Assembly: GCA_965249815.1 (NCBI GenBank)
Contig: CBDFMV010000003.1
Span: 1,798,001 to 1,862,000, forward strand
From: JAJAZB01 sp965249815
GTDB lineage: Bacteria > Bacteroidota > Bacteroidia > Cytophagales > Spirosomataceae
Length of the DNA: 64,000 nt
Direction: 5' to 3'
The notes below the pieces were generated by a model. The model was not told the origin of the DNA. It was given only the letters and a program-made list of their open reading frames with translations, and searched no databases. The translations under genes were made by a program, and so were the position numbers. Within the stretch, counting starts at the first letter, position 1. Each line of letters starts with the position of its first letter. Shown here piece by piece: positions 17,324-25,486 of the stretch.

Positions 17324-20300
17324 TCAGTCAGTTTTTTTCTTTTCTAAGTACTTTCTAACTGTTCTTATATCCTCTTGGCTCATTGGGGTAGCGTTTTTAC
17401 TTGCTCTGGATATATTTCTTACTTCTCCATTGACTATATTATTATTATACCTTTGTTTATGAGGTGTAGGAACTCCATTGTGCTCTTTTCCGGCAAGATC
17501 ATATCGGGTCTGGCCCTTGGAATCTTTTATTGTAACAGAATTTTTACCTTCGTTTGAGTTTCTAAGATTAGAGGCTTGTTCTTTGAGTGAAGGTTTTTGA
17601 TTACTTGATCCAGAGTCCCCATTCTGAGAAGAGGCGTTCACTCTGCCTTTATCGTTTGATAAATTAGATGCTGCATTTTTTAAAGTATTAGCCCCATGGA
17701 CAACAGCCGCAGCTCCAGCCAGAGTTGCTGGTACAGCTACTGGCGTTGCCGCGCCAAACGAAGCCAGTTCAACTGCTCCACCGGCGGCGGCAGTAACTGC
17801 CCCTCCCACCACCTCTGCCAAACCCACTACTGCACTAAATCCATGTCCTAACGTTCGTCCAGAATTAAAAGCATCAGGGTTACTGGGATTAGAGCTAAAT
17901 AAAGAGTTACCTGATGGAGATAGTAAGTCGTCTCGTAGCGCCGAGCCAATGCCGTTTACATAACTCACTATGCCATCGCAACACCCTCCAGCTTCTCGTC
18001 CATCAGGATCAGTTAATAACGCTGGATTATCAAATACATAGCCGTAAGTTGTAAATCGTTCCTGGCCCCCTGCTTCACCGCTTGGGTCTACCGTAAACCA
18101 ACGAGCAATTGCCGGGTCAAGCATTCGCCAGCCATAATCCAAATACCCCGTCTCCGGCTGCCACTCCTTCCCATTGTAAAGGTACTTGTTCACCCCCGCA
18201 CTCTGCGCCACGCTCCCACCCGGCTGCACCGGCATCGCCAAGCCAAACGGCTGGTACTCCGTCTGCTGGAGGGCGTTGCCGTTCTCGTCGAGCACCACCC
18301 GCACATTACCCAGGTGGTCCCGCAGGTAGTATTGCCACTGCCAGTTGCCACCGCTGCTAATCAATTGCCCCTCGTCGGTAGCAATCCGTTTCAACGTGAC
18401 GCCCCCGTCGTACTCAAAGGCCCCCTCGTAGGTGGTCACCACCCCGCTGCCCACCACACTCAGGTTCCGCTTGCTGCCCCCTCCGTCGTAGGTGTAGTTG
18501 AGCGTTTTGCCGTTGAGGCTAATCTGCCTGGGCAAGTTAAGCACGTTGTAGGCAAGGTTGGCACCCCGGTTGGCGTCGGTGGTCATGTTTCCGGCGCCGT
18601 CGTAGGTGTAATCGTCCCCGTTGCCGCTGCCGCCGTTGTTGAAGCCCTCGCCGTTGCCCGTCCCGTCGGTCACTTTCGTCAGGCGGTTGCCGTCGTAGCT
18701 GTAGCCCAGGTCGTCGATCATCCCGCCCCCGCCGTTGAAACGCTTCAGTGTCTGGATGTTGCCGTTGTAGTCGTAGGTTAGCTCCTCGCCCAGTCCCCCG
18801 CCCCCGCTGTTGCGGCCTTTTTTCAGGCGGTTCAGTTCGTCGTACTCGAAATTGTAGTTGCCCCCGCTGCCGGGGTGCTGCCAGCCCAGGTAGCTCACGT
18901 TGCCGTTCTGCTGGTAGTTGAGCGAGAGGCCAAACGATTGGGGGCTGTTGCTGACCGTCCGCAGCCAGCCCCGCACGTTGTACTTGTAGCCCAGGCTGGC
19001 TTTGGCCCCGCTGCCGAAGGCGTCGGTGGCGTGGAGCTTGCGGCCCGTGAGTAGGCCCACCTCGTTGTAGGAAAGGGCGCTGAGCGTGATGGTGCGCTCG
19101 GGCAACCCGCCCCCGCTCACGCGGGCGGTGGTGCTGGTGAGGCGGTCGGCGGTGTCGTAGGTGTAGGTTTTCTCCCAACTTTGGGATTGCCCGCTCCAGC
19201 TTTGGGTGGTGCGCTCTTTGGTGACTTTGCCCAGGAAATCGCGTTGGTAGGTGATGCGCTCCCAGCCGTTGCTGCCCAGGGTGAGTTGCCGCCGGGCCTG
19301 CACCAGGCGGTACTTGCTGTCGTAAAAGTTGACGCTCTGAAGTTCGTTGCCCAGGTTGCCGTCGGCCTGAAGCAGCCGCACCCACTGGCCGGTTACCTGC
19401 CCCAGCACCTGGCCGCTGCCGTTGGTGTAGTAGCCACCCACCAGGTCGCCGTCACCGCCATCGAAGCCGGGCAGGTTGTCATAGCGGTCGTATTGGGTGC
19501 GCACCAGAGACTGCTTGCCGCCGCCGTTGTAGCGGTCGGCGGGGTTGCAGCCGTTGCAGAGGCCCATCTCGATTTGGCGGTTCAGTTCGTCGTAGTGGTA
19601 GTAGAATTTCTGGCCCCGCCCGTCGGTGGAGGCCACCAGCAGGTCGCGGTCGTTGTACTCCATCGTGACGGTGTTGGCGCCGGGCACCCGCTTTTCCACC
19701 ACCCGGCCCTGGCCGTCGTAGCGGTAGAGGAAGGCATACTTGTTCAGGTCGGTGTTGCTCTGGTACTGGGGCTGGAGCACGGCCCGAAGCTGGCCCAGGT
19801 CATCGTACACGTAGTAGGTAGTGGCGTACTGGCCATTTTTACCCGCCCGGCGGAGCACCACCCGGCCGTCGCGGTCGGTGAATTCGCTGAGTTCGTTGTC
19901 CTGTTCGTCTTTGGTGGTGGTCAGTGTCAGGGTCCGGGCCGGGTAATTGCCAGAATTCGTAATGTCGGTCAGTCCCGATCCGGCGTCGTAGCGTTTGACT
20001 TCGTTGTCGCCGTTCACCCCGTAGGTGCGGCGCACGCTGGCTCCGGCTGCCGGTGCGACGGTTTCGCTGACGCGGTTGAGGGGAGATGATTCGTAGCGGG
20101 TTTCGGTGTAAGGGCGATCGGAGGGTTCTTCAAAGCGGTTGCCATCGAGGTAATAACCCCGCACTACGCCGGGGGCGTCGCCCTGAAAGGCGGCGTTCTG
20201 GGTGCCGGTCGGGGCGGGCAGCCAGGTCTTACTGACGCGGCCCAGGGCGTCGTACTCGGTGGGCGAAACGAGGTCTTTCTTGTCGCGGGAAGCCTGAATG

Positions 20301-20518
20301 CCGATGGCCTGCTGGGGCCGACCCAGGCCGTCGAAGTAGGTCAGGGCCATGTGGACCTGATCGACGGAATACTGGGCGTCGGGGGATTGGCCCGTTGCCT
20401 TGTGCGTCCGGGTGAGGACGTAGTTGCGGGTATTGTCCTGGGCCAGGAGGGAAGTGCCCGTTGCCACCAGCGACAACAGCAGAGCCAGGCGAACGCGTAA
20501 GGCGGAGACGGTTTTCAA
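17324..20518 (-). CDS. DUF6443/Rhs repeat-core polymorphic toxin
   Basis: About 1064 residues if the TTG at 20518 is the start (MKTVSALRVRLALLLSLVAT then GTSLLAQ, a good signal peptide); the frame is open to 20605. DUF6443-like region near residues 25-170 (YFDGLGRPQQAIGIQASRDK), many YD repeats to ~690, then the Rhs-associated core (YYLRDHLGNVRVVLDENGN, YNGKEWQPETGYLDYGWRML, RWFTVDPSGEAGGQERF, ending NPALLTDPDG near residue 838). A Gly/Ala-rich hydrophobic segment and a linker lead to the variable toxin tip (TRYDLAGKEHNGVPTPHKQR ... SQEDIRTVRKYLEKKKTD). The Rhs core forms a cage for the tip; target and chemistry of the tip are unknown. The 3' end is AT-rich while the core is GC-rich, as expected for an exchanged tip. 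Confidence 0.88.
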   Translation of the reverse strand: MKTVSALRVRLALLLSLVATGTSLLAQDNTRNYVLTRTHKATGQSPDAQYSVDQVHMALTYFDGLGRPQQAIGIQASRDKKDLVSPTEYDALGRVSKTWLPAPTGTQNAAFQGDAPGVVRGYYLDGNRFEEPSDRPYTETRYESSPLNRVSETVAPAAGASVRRTYGVNGDNEVKRYDAGSGLTDITNSGNYPARTLTLTTTKDEQDNELSEFTDRDGRVVLRRAGKNGQYATTYYVYDDLGQLRAVLQPQYQSNTDLNKYAFLYRYDGQGRVVEKRVPGANTVTMEYNDRDLLVASTDGRGQKFYYHYDELNRQIEMGLCNGCNPADRYNGGGKQSLVRTQYDRYDNLPGFDGGDGDLVGGYYTNGSGQVLGQVTGQWVRLLQADGNLGNELQSVNFYDSKYRLVQARRQLTLGSNGWERITYQRDFLGKVTKERTTQSWSGQSQSWEKTYTYDTADRLTSTTARVSGGGLPERTITLSALSYNEVGLLTGRKLHATDAFGSGAKASLGYKYNVRGWLRTVSNSPQSFGLSLNYQQNGNVSYLGWQHPGSGGNYNFEYDELNRLKKGRNSGGGGLGEELTYDYNGNIQTLKRFNGGGGMIDDLGYSYDGNRLTKVTDGTGNGEGFNNGGSGNGDDYTYDGAGNMTTDANRGANLAYNVLNLPRQISLNGKTLNYTYDGGGSKRNLSVVGSGVVTTYEGAFEYDGGVTLKRIATDEGQLISSGGNWQWQYYLRDHLGNVRVVLDENGNALQQTEYQPFGLAMPVQPGGSVAQSAGVNKYLYNGKEWQPETGYLDYGWRMLDPAIARWFTVDPSGEAGGQERFTTYGYVFDNPALLTDPDGREAGGCCDGIVSYVNGIGSALRDDLLSPSGNSLFSSNPSNPDAFNSGRTLGHGFSAVVGLAEVVGGAVTAAAGGAVELASFGAATPVAVPATLAGAAAVVHGANTLKNAASNLSNDKGRVNASSQNGDSGSSNQKPSLKEQASNLRNSNEGKNSVTIKDSKGQTRYDLAGKEHNGVPTPHKQRYNNNIVNGEVRNISRASKNATPMSQEDIRTVRKYLEKKKTD

Positions 20519-20626
20519 GGGCGTGGTGGAAATGTGGCGGCCACGTCTTCCCAATTGCACAGGGTGGCCTTTGGAAAAGAGCTTGTTAGCGCCTCCACAA
20601 ACCAACAGGAACGCCGATTACCCGGC

Positions 20627-20669
20627 AATGGCGGAGAACCACCATTTTGTATGGTGGTTCTCCGCCATT
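20627..20669. promoter_or_regulatory. 19-bp perfect inverted repeat upstream of the Rhs toxin gene
   Basis: AATGGCGGAGAACCACCAT at 20627-20645 pairs perfectly with 20651-20669 across a 5-nt loop TTTGT. On the plus strand it is followed by five T, on the minus strand by the toxin leader. It could be a terminator blocking transcription from the toxin side, an RNA leader structure, or an operator. The inner AACCACCAT/ATGGTGGTT half-sites recur at 20812-20831, which favours a protein-binding or shared-element explanation. Confidence 0.7.
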
Positions 20670-20811
20670 TTTTAATGGGAACCACCGGTTAGGCTACCCG
20701 GCTGCGGTCCTGGAAGGTTTTCCGGCTCTGTGGCCGGGTTTGCCGGAAATCAGCGCATGGTTAATCCATGAAAATTTCTGACGAACTGTAAGCCAATGGA
20801 GCCGTACGAAA

Positions 20812-20831
20812 AATGGTGGTCAACCACCATT
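20812..20831. promoter_or_regulatory. AATGGTGGT-CA-ACCACCATT palindrome upstream of luxR-type gene
   Basis: Perfect 9-bp arms with a 2-bp spacer, about 150 bp before the regulator start. It has the same half-site as the long palindrome at 20627-20669 but in the opposite arrangement. A plausible operator for the adjacent LuxR-type regulator acting on both divergent genes; this is inference from symmetry and position. Confidence 0.5.
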
Positions 20832-20982
20832 GCATTAGGCGCTGGTACCTGCTATTTTTAGGCGTTCTTTCTTCAAATTCCGACCGTTTAAATAAGTCAC
20901 CTGCGCTTCGTAGCGGGGCTATTGTTCACACGACCAACCACTACTTTTATGAACAAGCTATTCACTCTAACCTACCGCCCCC

Positions 20983-21576
20983 ATGAGTTCCGTCATCGTA
21001 CTGCGGCTTGGCAACCGATTGCTGGAGAGTTCGTTGTCTCAAATTCTTAGTAGTTATTCGTACACCATCCTTCATTACCCGCCTGACCCACCCCACTTTC
21101 TCGAAGACGATACACTGCTCCTCACCGACCACCTGGCGGGGGATCGGCCCGAACGCACCATTCTGATCGTTTCCGGTTCGGCCATTGGATCACTGCCTTT
21201 GAGTGAAGCTTTTGGTTTGGTCAGCCTCCACAGCGACGTGCAGGAAATCGTCATCTGTTTACACACGATTGCCTTGGGAGGACGCTACGTGTCGCCAACT
21301 CTGGTTCAAAAGCACTTGGAAAGCACCGAAGCCCTGCGTTCCATTTCAGAAGGTGATTCCTCCGTGCTGTTGAGCCGTCGTGAGCGGGAAATATTCTTGC
21401 TGATAAAACAAGGTAGAACGTTGAAAGAAATTGCTATCCAATTGTTTATCAGCCCGAATACGGCCGAACGCCACCGCGCCAGCATTCAGCAGAAACTCAA
21501 CCTTCGGGGCCGAAACTGCCTGGTTCGTTTTGCTGCAACGCAGGTAGCTTGGAAACCGCACCGAGCCATTTCGTGA
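20983..21576 (+). CDS. LuxR/NarL-type response-regulator-like transcription factor
   Basis: 197 residues. The C-terminal LuxR helix-turn-helix is clear: LSRREREIFLLIKQGRTLKE then IAIQLFISPNTAERHRASIQ (about residues 130-175). The N-terminal part has the length of a receiver domain but lacks an obvious phosphorylation pocket (LLLTDHLAGDRPERTILIVS, LVSLHSDVQEIVICLHTIAL), so it may be phosphorylation-independent. Start ATG at 20983. Its stop overlaps the GTG start of the following T9SS cargo gene (GTGA), so the two are translationally coupled. It is divergent from the Rhs toxin gene with a 464-bp palindrome-rich interval, making the toxin a possible target. Confidence 0.87.
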   Translation: MSSVIVLRLGNRLLESSLSQILSSYSYTILHYPPDPPHFLEDDTLLLTDHLAGDRPERTILIVSGSAIGSLPLSEAFGLVSLHSDVQEIVICLHTIALGGRYVSPTLVQKHLESTEALRSISEGDSSVLLSRREREIFLLIKQGRTLKEIAIQLFISPNTAERHRASIQQKLNLRGRNCLVRFAATQVAWKPHRAIS

Positions 21577-23978
21577 AACCGACCGCGTGCCTCTCCCTGC
21601 CAAGAATAACCCGACTTTTTGGGTTACTGGTTGCGCTTTGTTGGGGACTGGACTTACCGGCCAGGGCCACGCACATTGTCGGTGGACAACTCGAAATGCG
21701 GTCGTTGCCGGATACGCCGGGGCATTTCAAGATTACCCTTACCTATTATTTCGACGAGAACCAGTCGTATCAACCCTTTTATGAAATCTTTCTGCCTACT
21801 TACCGCAAACGGGACAACCGGCCGATGGCCGTGGCGAAAGTGTACAACACGGTGGTTGACAACCGCCCGCCGCTGGTCTTCGCCAATCCTGCCTGCGCCC
21901 GCGCCCGGAGTTTGCGGGTCGGGATTGTGCGTTACGAAGGTGATCTCCAACTGGACCCCGATGCGTATGACGATCCACAGGGGTATTACATTACTCATCA
22001 GACCTGCTGCCGAAACGGCGGAGTGGACAACATTCGCAATCCGGATCGGGCGGGATACACGTTTTACCTGGAGTTTCCGCCCTTAAAAAAAAACGGACGC
22101 CTTTTTGTAAACTCTTCGCCGATATTCGGAACGGCCAACGGCGAGTACGTATGTCGGGGAGAACCCTTCACGATGTCCTTTGCCGCCCGCGATCCCGACG
22201 GAGACCAAGTACGCTACTCCCTGGTGACTCCCTTTGAAAGGGTCAATACAACTTCGCAGGGCACTTTTCCGGGACCCTACCCCGAAGTAGGCTGGCTACC
22301 CGGCTTCAGTGCCTCCCGGGCGTTTGGCCCTTCTTCGTCCCTGACGATTCATCCACAAACGGGCGAGTTGTCCCTAACGGCGGCGGCGTTGGGGCTTTTC
22401 GTGTTTGCCGTGAACGTAGAAGAATTTCGCGGGGGAGAAAAAATCGGTGAAGTACGACGGGACTACCAACTTCTGGTGGTGGATTGCCCGCCTATTACCC
22501 CACTCAACCCGGTGGTGGAAATCGGTAACCAACCACCCGGAACGACTGAAGCTCGCCTGTGCGAAGGACAAGCGATTACGATGCGTGCCACGGCGAACGC
22601 TTCGTGGGCTTACCAGTGGACAAAAGACGGTAGCAACCTGCCGGGCGCAACGGACCCCGCGTTGACGGTGGAACAAGCCGGTGTTTATCAACTCATCACT
22701 TCCCTGCGTAACGAATGCAGCCGGTCGCAACGCTCACGCACGGTCACCCTAACCACTACACCGACCCGAGTGCCTTTGCGCGTACGCGGCAAACCTTACC
22801 TCTGCGGTTCGGCTGACCAGGTGGAGTTGTCAACTCCATCCGGTGCGACTCCGTCGTTTACGTGGTATCGGAACGGTACGGAACTACTGAATGATCGGAC
22901 TTCCGTCTTGATTGTGCGTCAACCCGGCCACTATTCGGCAGTAAGCAAAGACGCCTCAACTGGCTGCGTCTCCAAATCGGATACAATCCGTGTGCAAGCG
23001 CTTGCTTTACCCGTTGCCGAAATCTTACCGCCTGCTTCCAGTGAAATTTGTCAGGGCGACTCGTTGCGTTTAACGGCAACGGGAGGCGTGGAATACCGCT
23101 GGCAAAGAGAAAACACGCCCATTGTTGGAAAAACTCAGGCGGAGTTGTGGGTCAAAGAAGCGGGTAATTACTCGGTTAGCGTGACGGATACGGCAGGTTG
23201 TCGGGCAACTGAAACGCCTCCGTTTGTTTTGCACGTCTTGGAAACCGTGGCGGTTCTGATGGATTCCCTCCCTAACGTTTGCGGTCTGAACGAAGCCTCT
23301 TTGCCGTTGCATGGCTACCCTGGAGGAGGGTCTTTCGCCGGTCCCGGCGTTGTGAACAACTTGTTTTATCCTCAAAAAGCAGGTTGGGGGAAACACCGTT
23401 TAACCTACACGGTCACCAGTTTCTTTTCGTGTCGGAGTGGCACGGCTGAACGTACCGTGGCAGTAGCGCCTTCGCCCACGGTTCGCTTACCCCGTGAACT
23501 GACGACGTGGAAGGGAGCTTCTCTGGTATTGCGTCCCTTGCTTTCCGGCGAACCAGCTCAGTTTGAGTGGCAACCTCCTCAAGCGGTGGTCGTTCCAAAC
23601 GTGTCTCAAACAAGGACCGTAGCCCTGGAAAACGATGAGTTATTTACCCTATCGGTTACAAATGAAGCGGGATGTAAAGCACAAGCATCGGTTCAGGTTC
23701 ATGTTTATCAGCGCATTTGGGTTCCGGATGTATTCACGCCCAATGGAGATGGTGTCAACGACGTATTGGAACTAAAGGGCATTGAAGAATACCCCGGCGC
23801 TGAGGTGACAATTTACAACCGCTGGGGTGAAATCGTTTACCATACCGAAGGGGGGTATACAAAGCCCTTTGATGGACGATGGAGAGGCGAAGCGTTGCCG
23901 CCGGGAAATTACGCGTACACCATCAGACCTTCGGAGGAACGACCCTTGCTCAGAGGATTTATTTATCTTTCAAGGTGA
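21573..23978 (+). CDS. T9SS type B sorting-domain (gliding-motility-associated C-terminal) secreted protein
   Basis: 801 residues from GTG 21573, chosen because it gives a clean signal peptide (MKPTACLSLPRITRLFGLLV ... LPARA) and overlaps the regulator stop. The mature N-terminus THIVGGQLEMRSLPDTPGHF is typical of large Bacteroidota surface proteins. Ig-like/PKD-like modules follow (LCEGQAITMRATANASWAYQ; ICQGDSLRLTATGGVEYRWQ). The C-terminal ~85 residues are a type B sorting domain (VPDVFTPNGDGVNDVLELKG, TIYNRWGEIVYHTEGGY, LPPGNYAYTI). Exported by T9SS through SprA/PorV-type machinery by family knowledge. Function is adhesive or structural by inference. Confidence 0.9.
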   Translation: MKPTACLSLPRITRLFGLLVALCWGLDLPARATHIVGGQLEMRSLPDTPGHFKITLTYYFDENQSYQPFYEIFLPTYRKRDNRPMAVAKVYNTVVDNRPPLVFANPACARARSLRVGIVRYEGDLQLDPDAYDDPQGYYITHQTCCRNGGVDNIRNPDRAGYTFYLEFPPLKKNGRLFVNSSPIFGTANGEYVCRGEPFTMSFAARDPDGDQVRYSLVTPFERVNTTSQGTFPGPYPEVGWLPGFSASRAFGPSSSLTIHPQTGELSLTAAALGLFVFAVNVEEFRGGEKIGEVRRDYQLLVVDCPPITPLNPVVEIGNQPPGTTEARLCEGQAITMRATANASWAYQWTKDGSNLPGATDPALTVEQAGVYQLITSLRNECSRSQRSRTVTLTTTPTRVPLRVRGKPYLCGSADQVELSTPSGATPSFTWYRNGTELLNDRTSVLIVRQPGHYSAVSKDASTGCVSKSDTIRVQALALPVAEILPPASSEICQGDSLRLTATGGVEYRWQRENTPIVGKTQAELWVKEAGNYSVSVTDTAGCRATETPPFVLHVLETVAVLMDSLPNVCGLNEASLPLHGYPGGGSFAGPGVVNNLFYPQKAGWGKHRLTYTVTSFFSCRSGTAERTVAVAPSPTVRLPRELTTWKGASLVLRPLLSGEPAQFEWQPPQAVVVPNVSQTRTVALENDELFTLSVTNEAGCKAQASVQVHVYQRIWVPDVFTPNGDGVNDVLELKGIEEYPGAEVTIYNRWGEIVYHTEGGYTKPFDGRWRGEALPPGNYAYTIRPSEERPLLRGFIYLSR

Positions 23979-24046
23979 GTCATTTCGTAACGAAGGATAA
24001 AGCAGCGGGCAACCTGTTGGCGAGTTTGTTGGCGAGCCAAACAAAA

Positions 24047-24076
24047 AGCCGGTTAGCTAAAGTTAGCTAACCGGCT
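24047..24076. terminator. 14-bp perfect hairpin between T9SS gene and tRNA-Asn
   Basis: AGCCGGTTAGCTAA (24047-24060) pairs with TTAGCTAACCGGCT (24063-24076) across a 2-nt gap. It is flanked by A5 on the left and by GATTTT on the right, so it can terminate in both directions: after the T9SS gene (plus) and after the tRNA (minus). Confidence 0.75.
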
Positions 24077-24087
24077 GATTTTCACCG

Positions 24088-24161
24088 CTCCCGAAGTTGG
24101 ACTCGAACCAACGACCCTCTGATTAACAGTCAGATGCTCTAACCGGCTGAGCTATTCGGGA
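24088..24161 (-). tRNA. tRNA-Asn (GTT)
   Basis: On the minus strand a 74-nt cloverleaf can be folded: acceptor stem TCCCGAA/TTCGGGA, D-arm AGCTCAGCCGGTTAGAGC, anticodon arm CTGACTGTTAATCAG with anticodon GTT, and T-arm GTTGGTTCGAGTCCAAC, with discriminator G. CCA is not encoded. The gene stands alone between the T9SS cargo gene and the PH-domain gene and marks the border between the accessory left half and the core-gene right half of the window. Confidence 0.95.
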
Positions 24162-24246
24162 ATCTGTCTTTCTTCCTCGTTTCCGAAAAAGTGATGCAAA
24201 AGTAAGCCTTTCGGCTCCGTTGCGCAAGAGGGATTTTAAAAAAATC

Positions 24247-24648
24247 TCAATTGAACGCCCCCCGGTTCTGGGTGTACTGGTCGTACTGCTCCTGCAACCG
24301 GCGGCGAAATTCGAGCGGATCGTTGATTTTGTGGAAGGCCTGACCCGTTACACCCGTACCGTGGACTTTCAGCGTACCAAACCCCAGCATCCGCCCGAAT
24401 ACGCTCTGTTCCACCTCGATGCTCTCGACTTTGTTGAGGTTCAATTCGATTGTATCCCGCGAAATAAAACCCGTTTTGATGATGATGCGCTTGTTGGTCA
24501 CCACGAATTCGTCGCTCGATTTCAGGATGAGCGGGCGGATGAAAAGCGTCAGAATGGAGGCCAGTTCAAGGAAAATAATCCAGTGGTACGAGGTTTCGTA
24601 AATCACCTGCTCGTCTTTAATCAGGTGGTCGTTGACGTAGCTGCCCAT
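24247..24648 (-). CDS. PH-domain (bPH2/DUF304-like) membrane protein
   Basis: 133 residues from ATG 24648; the longer upstream frame is an artefact of the heptamer tract. Two adjacent hydrophobic stretches (YHWIIFLELASILTLFIRPL) form a membrane hairpin near residues 22-42. The bacterial PH-like core follows (FVVTNKRIIIKTGFISRDTI, ELNLNKVESIEVEQSVFGRM, LGFGTLKVHGTGVT). TNKR-I, the RDT-I-E-L-x-L-x-K-V-E-S-I stretch and the GRMLGFGTL run are diagnostic of this family. The precise role is unknown; relatives may act in envelope stress. The start codon is directly abutted by the 13-copy heptamer tract, so its leader is repeat DNA. Confidence 0.85.
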   Translation of the reverse strand: MGSYVNDHLIKDEQVIYETSYHWIIFLELASILTLFIRPLILKSSDEFVVTNKRIIIKTGFISRDTIELNLNKVESIEVEQSVFGRMLGFGTLKVHGTGVTGQAFHKINDPLEFRRRLQEQYDQYTQNRGAFN

Positions 24649-24738
24649 AAGTCGTAAGTCGTAAGTCGTAAGTCGTAAGTCGTAAGTCGTAAGTCGTAAG
24701 TCGTAAGTCGTAAGTCGTAAGTCGTAAGTCGTAAGTCG
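24648..24738. repeat. 13 perfect tandem copies of a 7-bp unit (TAAGTCG)
   Basis: The unit TAAGTCG repeats 13 times without change from the start codon of the PH-domain gene to within about 25 bp of the rsmG stop. The unit length matches that of the palindromic heptamer elements elsewhere in the window, but here only the direct repeat is present. Uninterrupted copies and a unit not divisible by three make slippage likely, which would change the distance between any promoter and the PH gene. Confidence 0.95.
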
Positions 24739-24760
24739 TGCCAGCGTTGGCGGGGCGAAG

Positions 24761-25390
24761 TTACACCATCGGCACATACACCACTTTTTTGGTTTCAAAA
24801 AACGGTTCCTCAAAAAACCGGTCGAGGTCGAACAGGCGGTAGGGGCGGGCCAGTTCGGCGAGTTCGTCGGCCAGATCGCCGCCTTTCAGGTACAGAATAC
24901 CGTTGCGGAGGTCGTGATTGAAGTGGTGGTTGAATTTGCCCCGCACCCAGTGCGAAAACGGTTTCAGGCGCGTGACGGCGCGGCTCACCACGAAATCGTA
25001 GCTGTCGGGCAGTTGCTCGGCCCGGGCCTGCTCGGCGCGGACGTTGGTCAGGCCGAGCGCCGAAGCCACTTCCTGCACAACTTTGATCTTTTTGCCGATG
25101 CTGTCGACGAGGTGAAAATCGGCTTCGGGGAAAAGAATCGCCAGCGGGATTCCCGGAAAACCCCCACCCGTGCCCACGTCGAGCACAGCCGTGTAAGGTT
25201 TGAACTGAATCACCTTCGCGATGCCCAGCGAGTGAAGCACGTGCCGCTCGTACAGATTTTCCAAATCGGGACGCGACACCACGTTGATTTGTTCGTTCCA
25301 AAACCGGTACAACTCGCCCAATTGCCCGAACTGATCGCATTGACGTTCGGTCAAATCGGAGAAATAGGTGGAAATCAACGCTTCGTTCAT
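24761..25390 (-). CDS. rsmG: 16S rRNA (guanine527-N7)-methyltransferase RsmG
   Basis: 209-residue RsmG/GidB, which methylates N7 of G527 in 16S rRNA using SAM. The family pattern is clear: N-terminal helical part with FWNEQINVVSRPDLENLYER and HVLHSLGIAKV, motif I VLDVGTGGGFPGIPLAILFP, acidic residue in FHLVDSIGKKIKVVQEVASA, DFVVSRAVTRL and the C-terminal ILYLKGGDL. Length is normal. It is followed on the same strand by the PH-domain gene and preceded about 100 bp upstream by the glycosyltransferase gene. Confidence 0.96.
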   Translation of the reverse strand: MNEALISTYFSDLTERQCDQFGQLGELYRFWNEQINVVSRPDLENLYERHVLHSLGIAKVIQFKPYTAVLDVGTGGGFPGIPLAILFPEADFHLVDSIGKKIKVVQEVASALGLTNVRAEQARAEQLPDSYDFVVSRAVTRLKPFSHWVRGKFNHHFNHDLRNGILYLKGGDLADELAELARPYRLFDLDRFFEEPFFETKKVVYVPMV

Positions 25391-25486
25391 CCAATGAGTA
25401 GTTTCCGAATTGCGACCAATGGGAAATGGCCTTCATTTCAACAGGTGCGATAACTAAAAACGGGAACTTTAAACTGAAAACTTTTT

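Noticed and set aside
19181..20089. 302-codon plus-strand frame inside the Rhs gene
   Set aside because: Shadow of the high-GC Rhs coding sequence; Val/Ala/Leu-rich low-complexity product, while the minus strand shows clear YD repeats.
20519..20605. 29-residue N-terminal extension of the Rhs toxin from an upstream TTG
   Set aside because: The signal peptide fits directly after TTG 20518; the extra residues are polar and basic and would put a non-signal segment in front.
24648..24738. Possible CRISPR array
   Set aside because: The 7-bp units are directly tandem with no spacers, far shorter than CRISPR repeats, and there are no cas genes.
24649..24813. 55-residue N-terminal extension of the PH-domain protein with LTTYDLR repeats
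   Set aside because: It is only the translation of the heptamer tract; the domain starts after ATG 24648.
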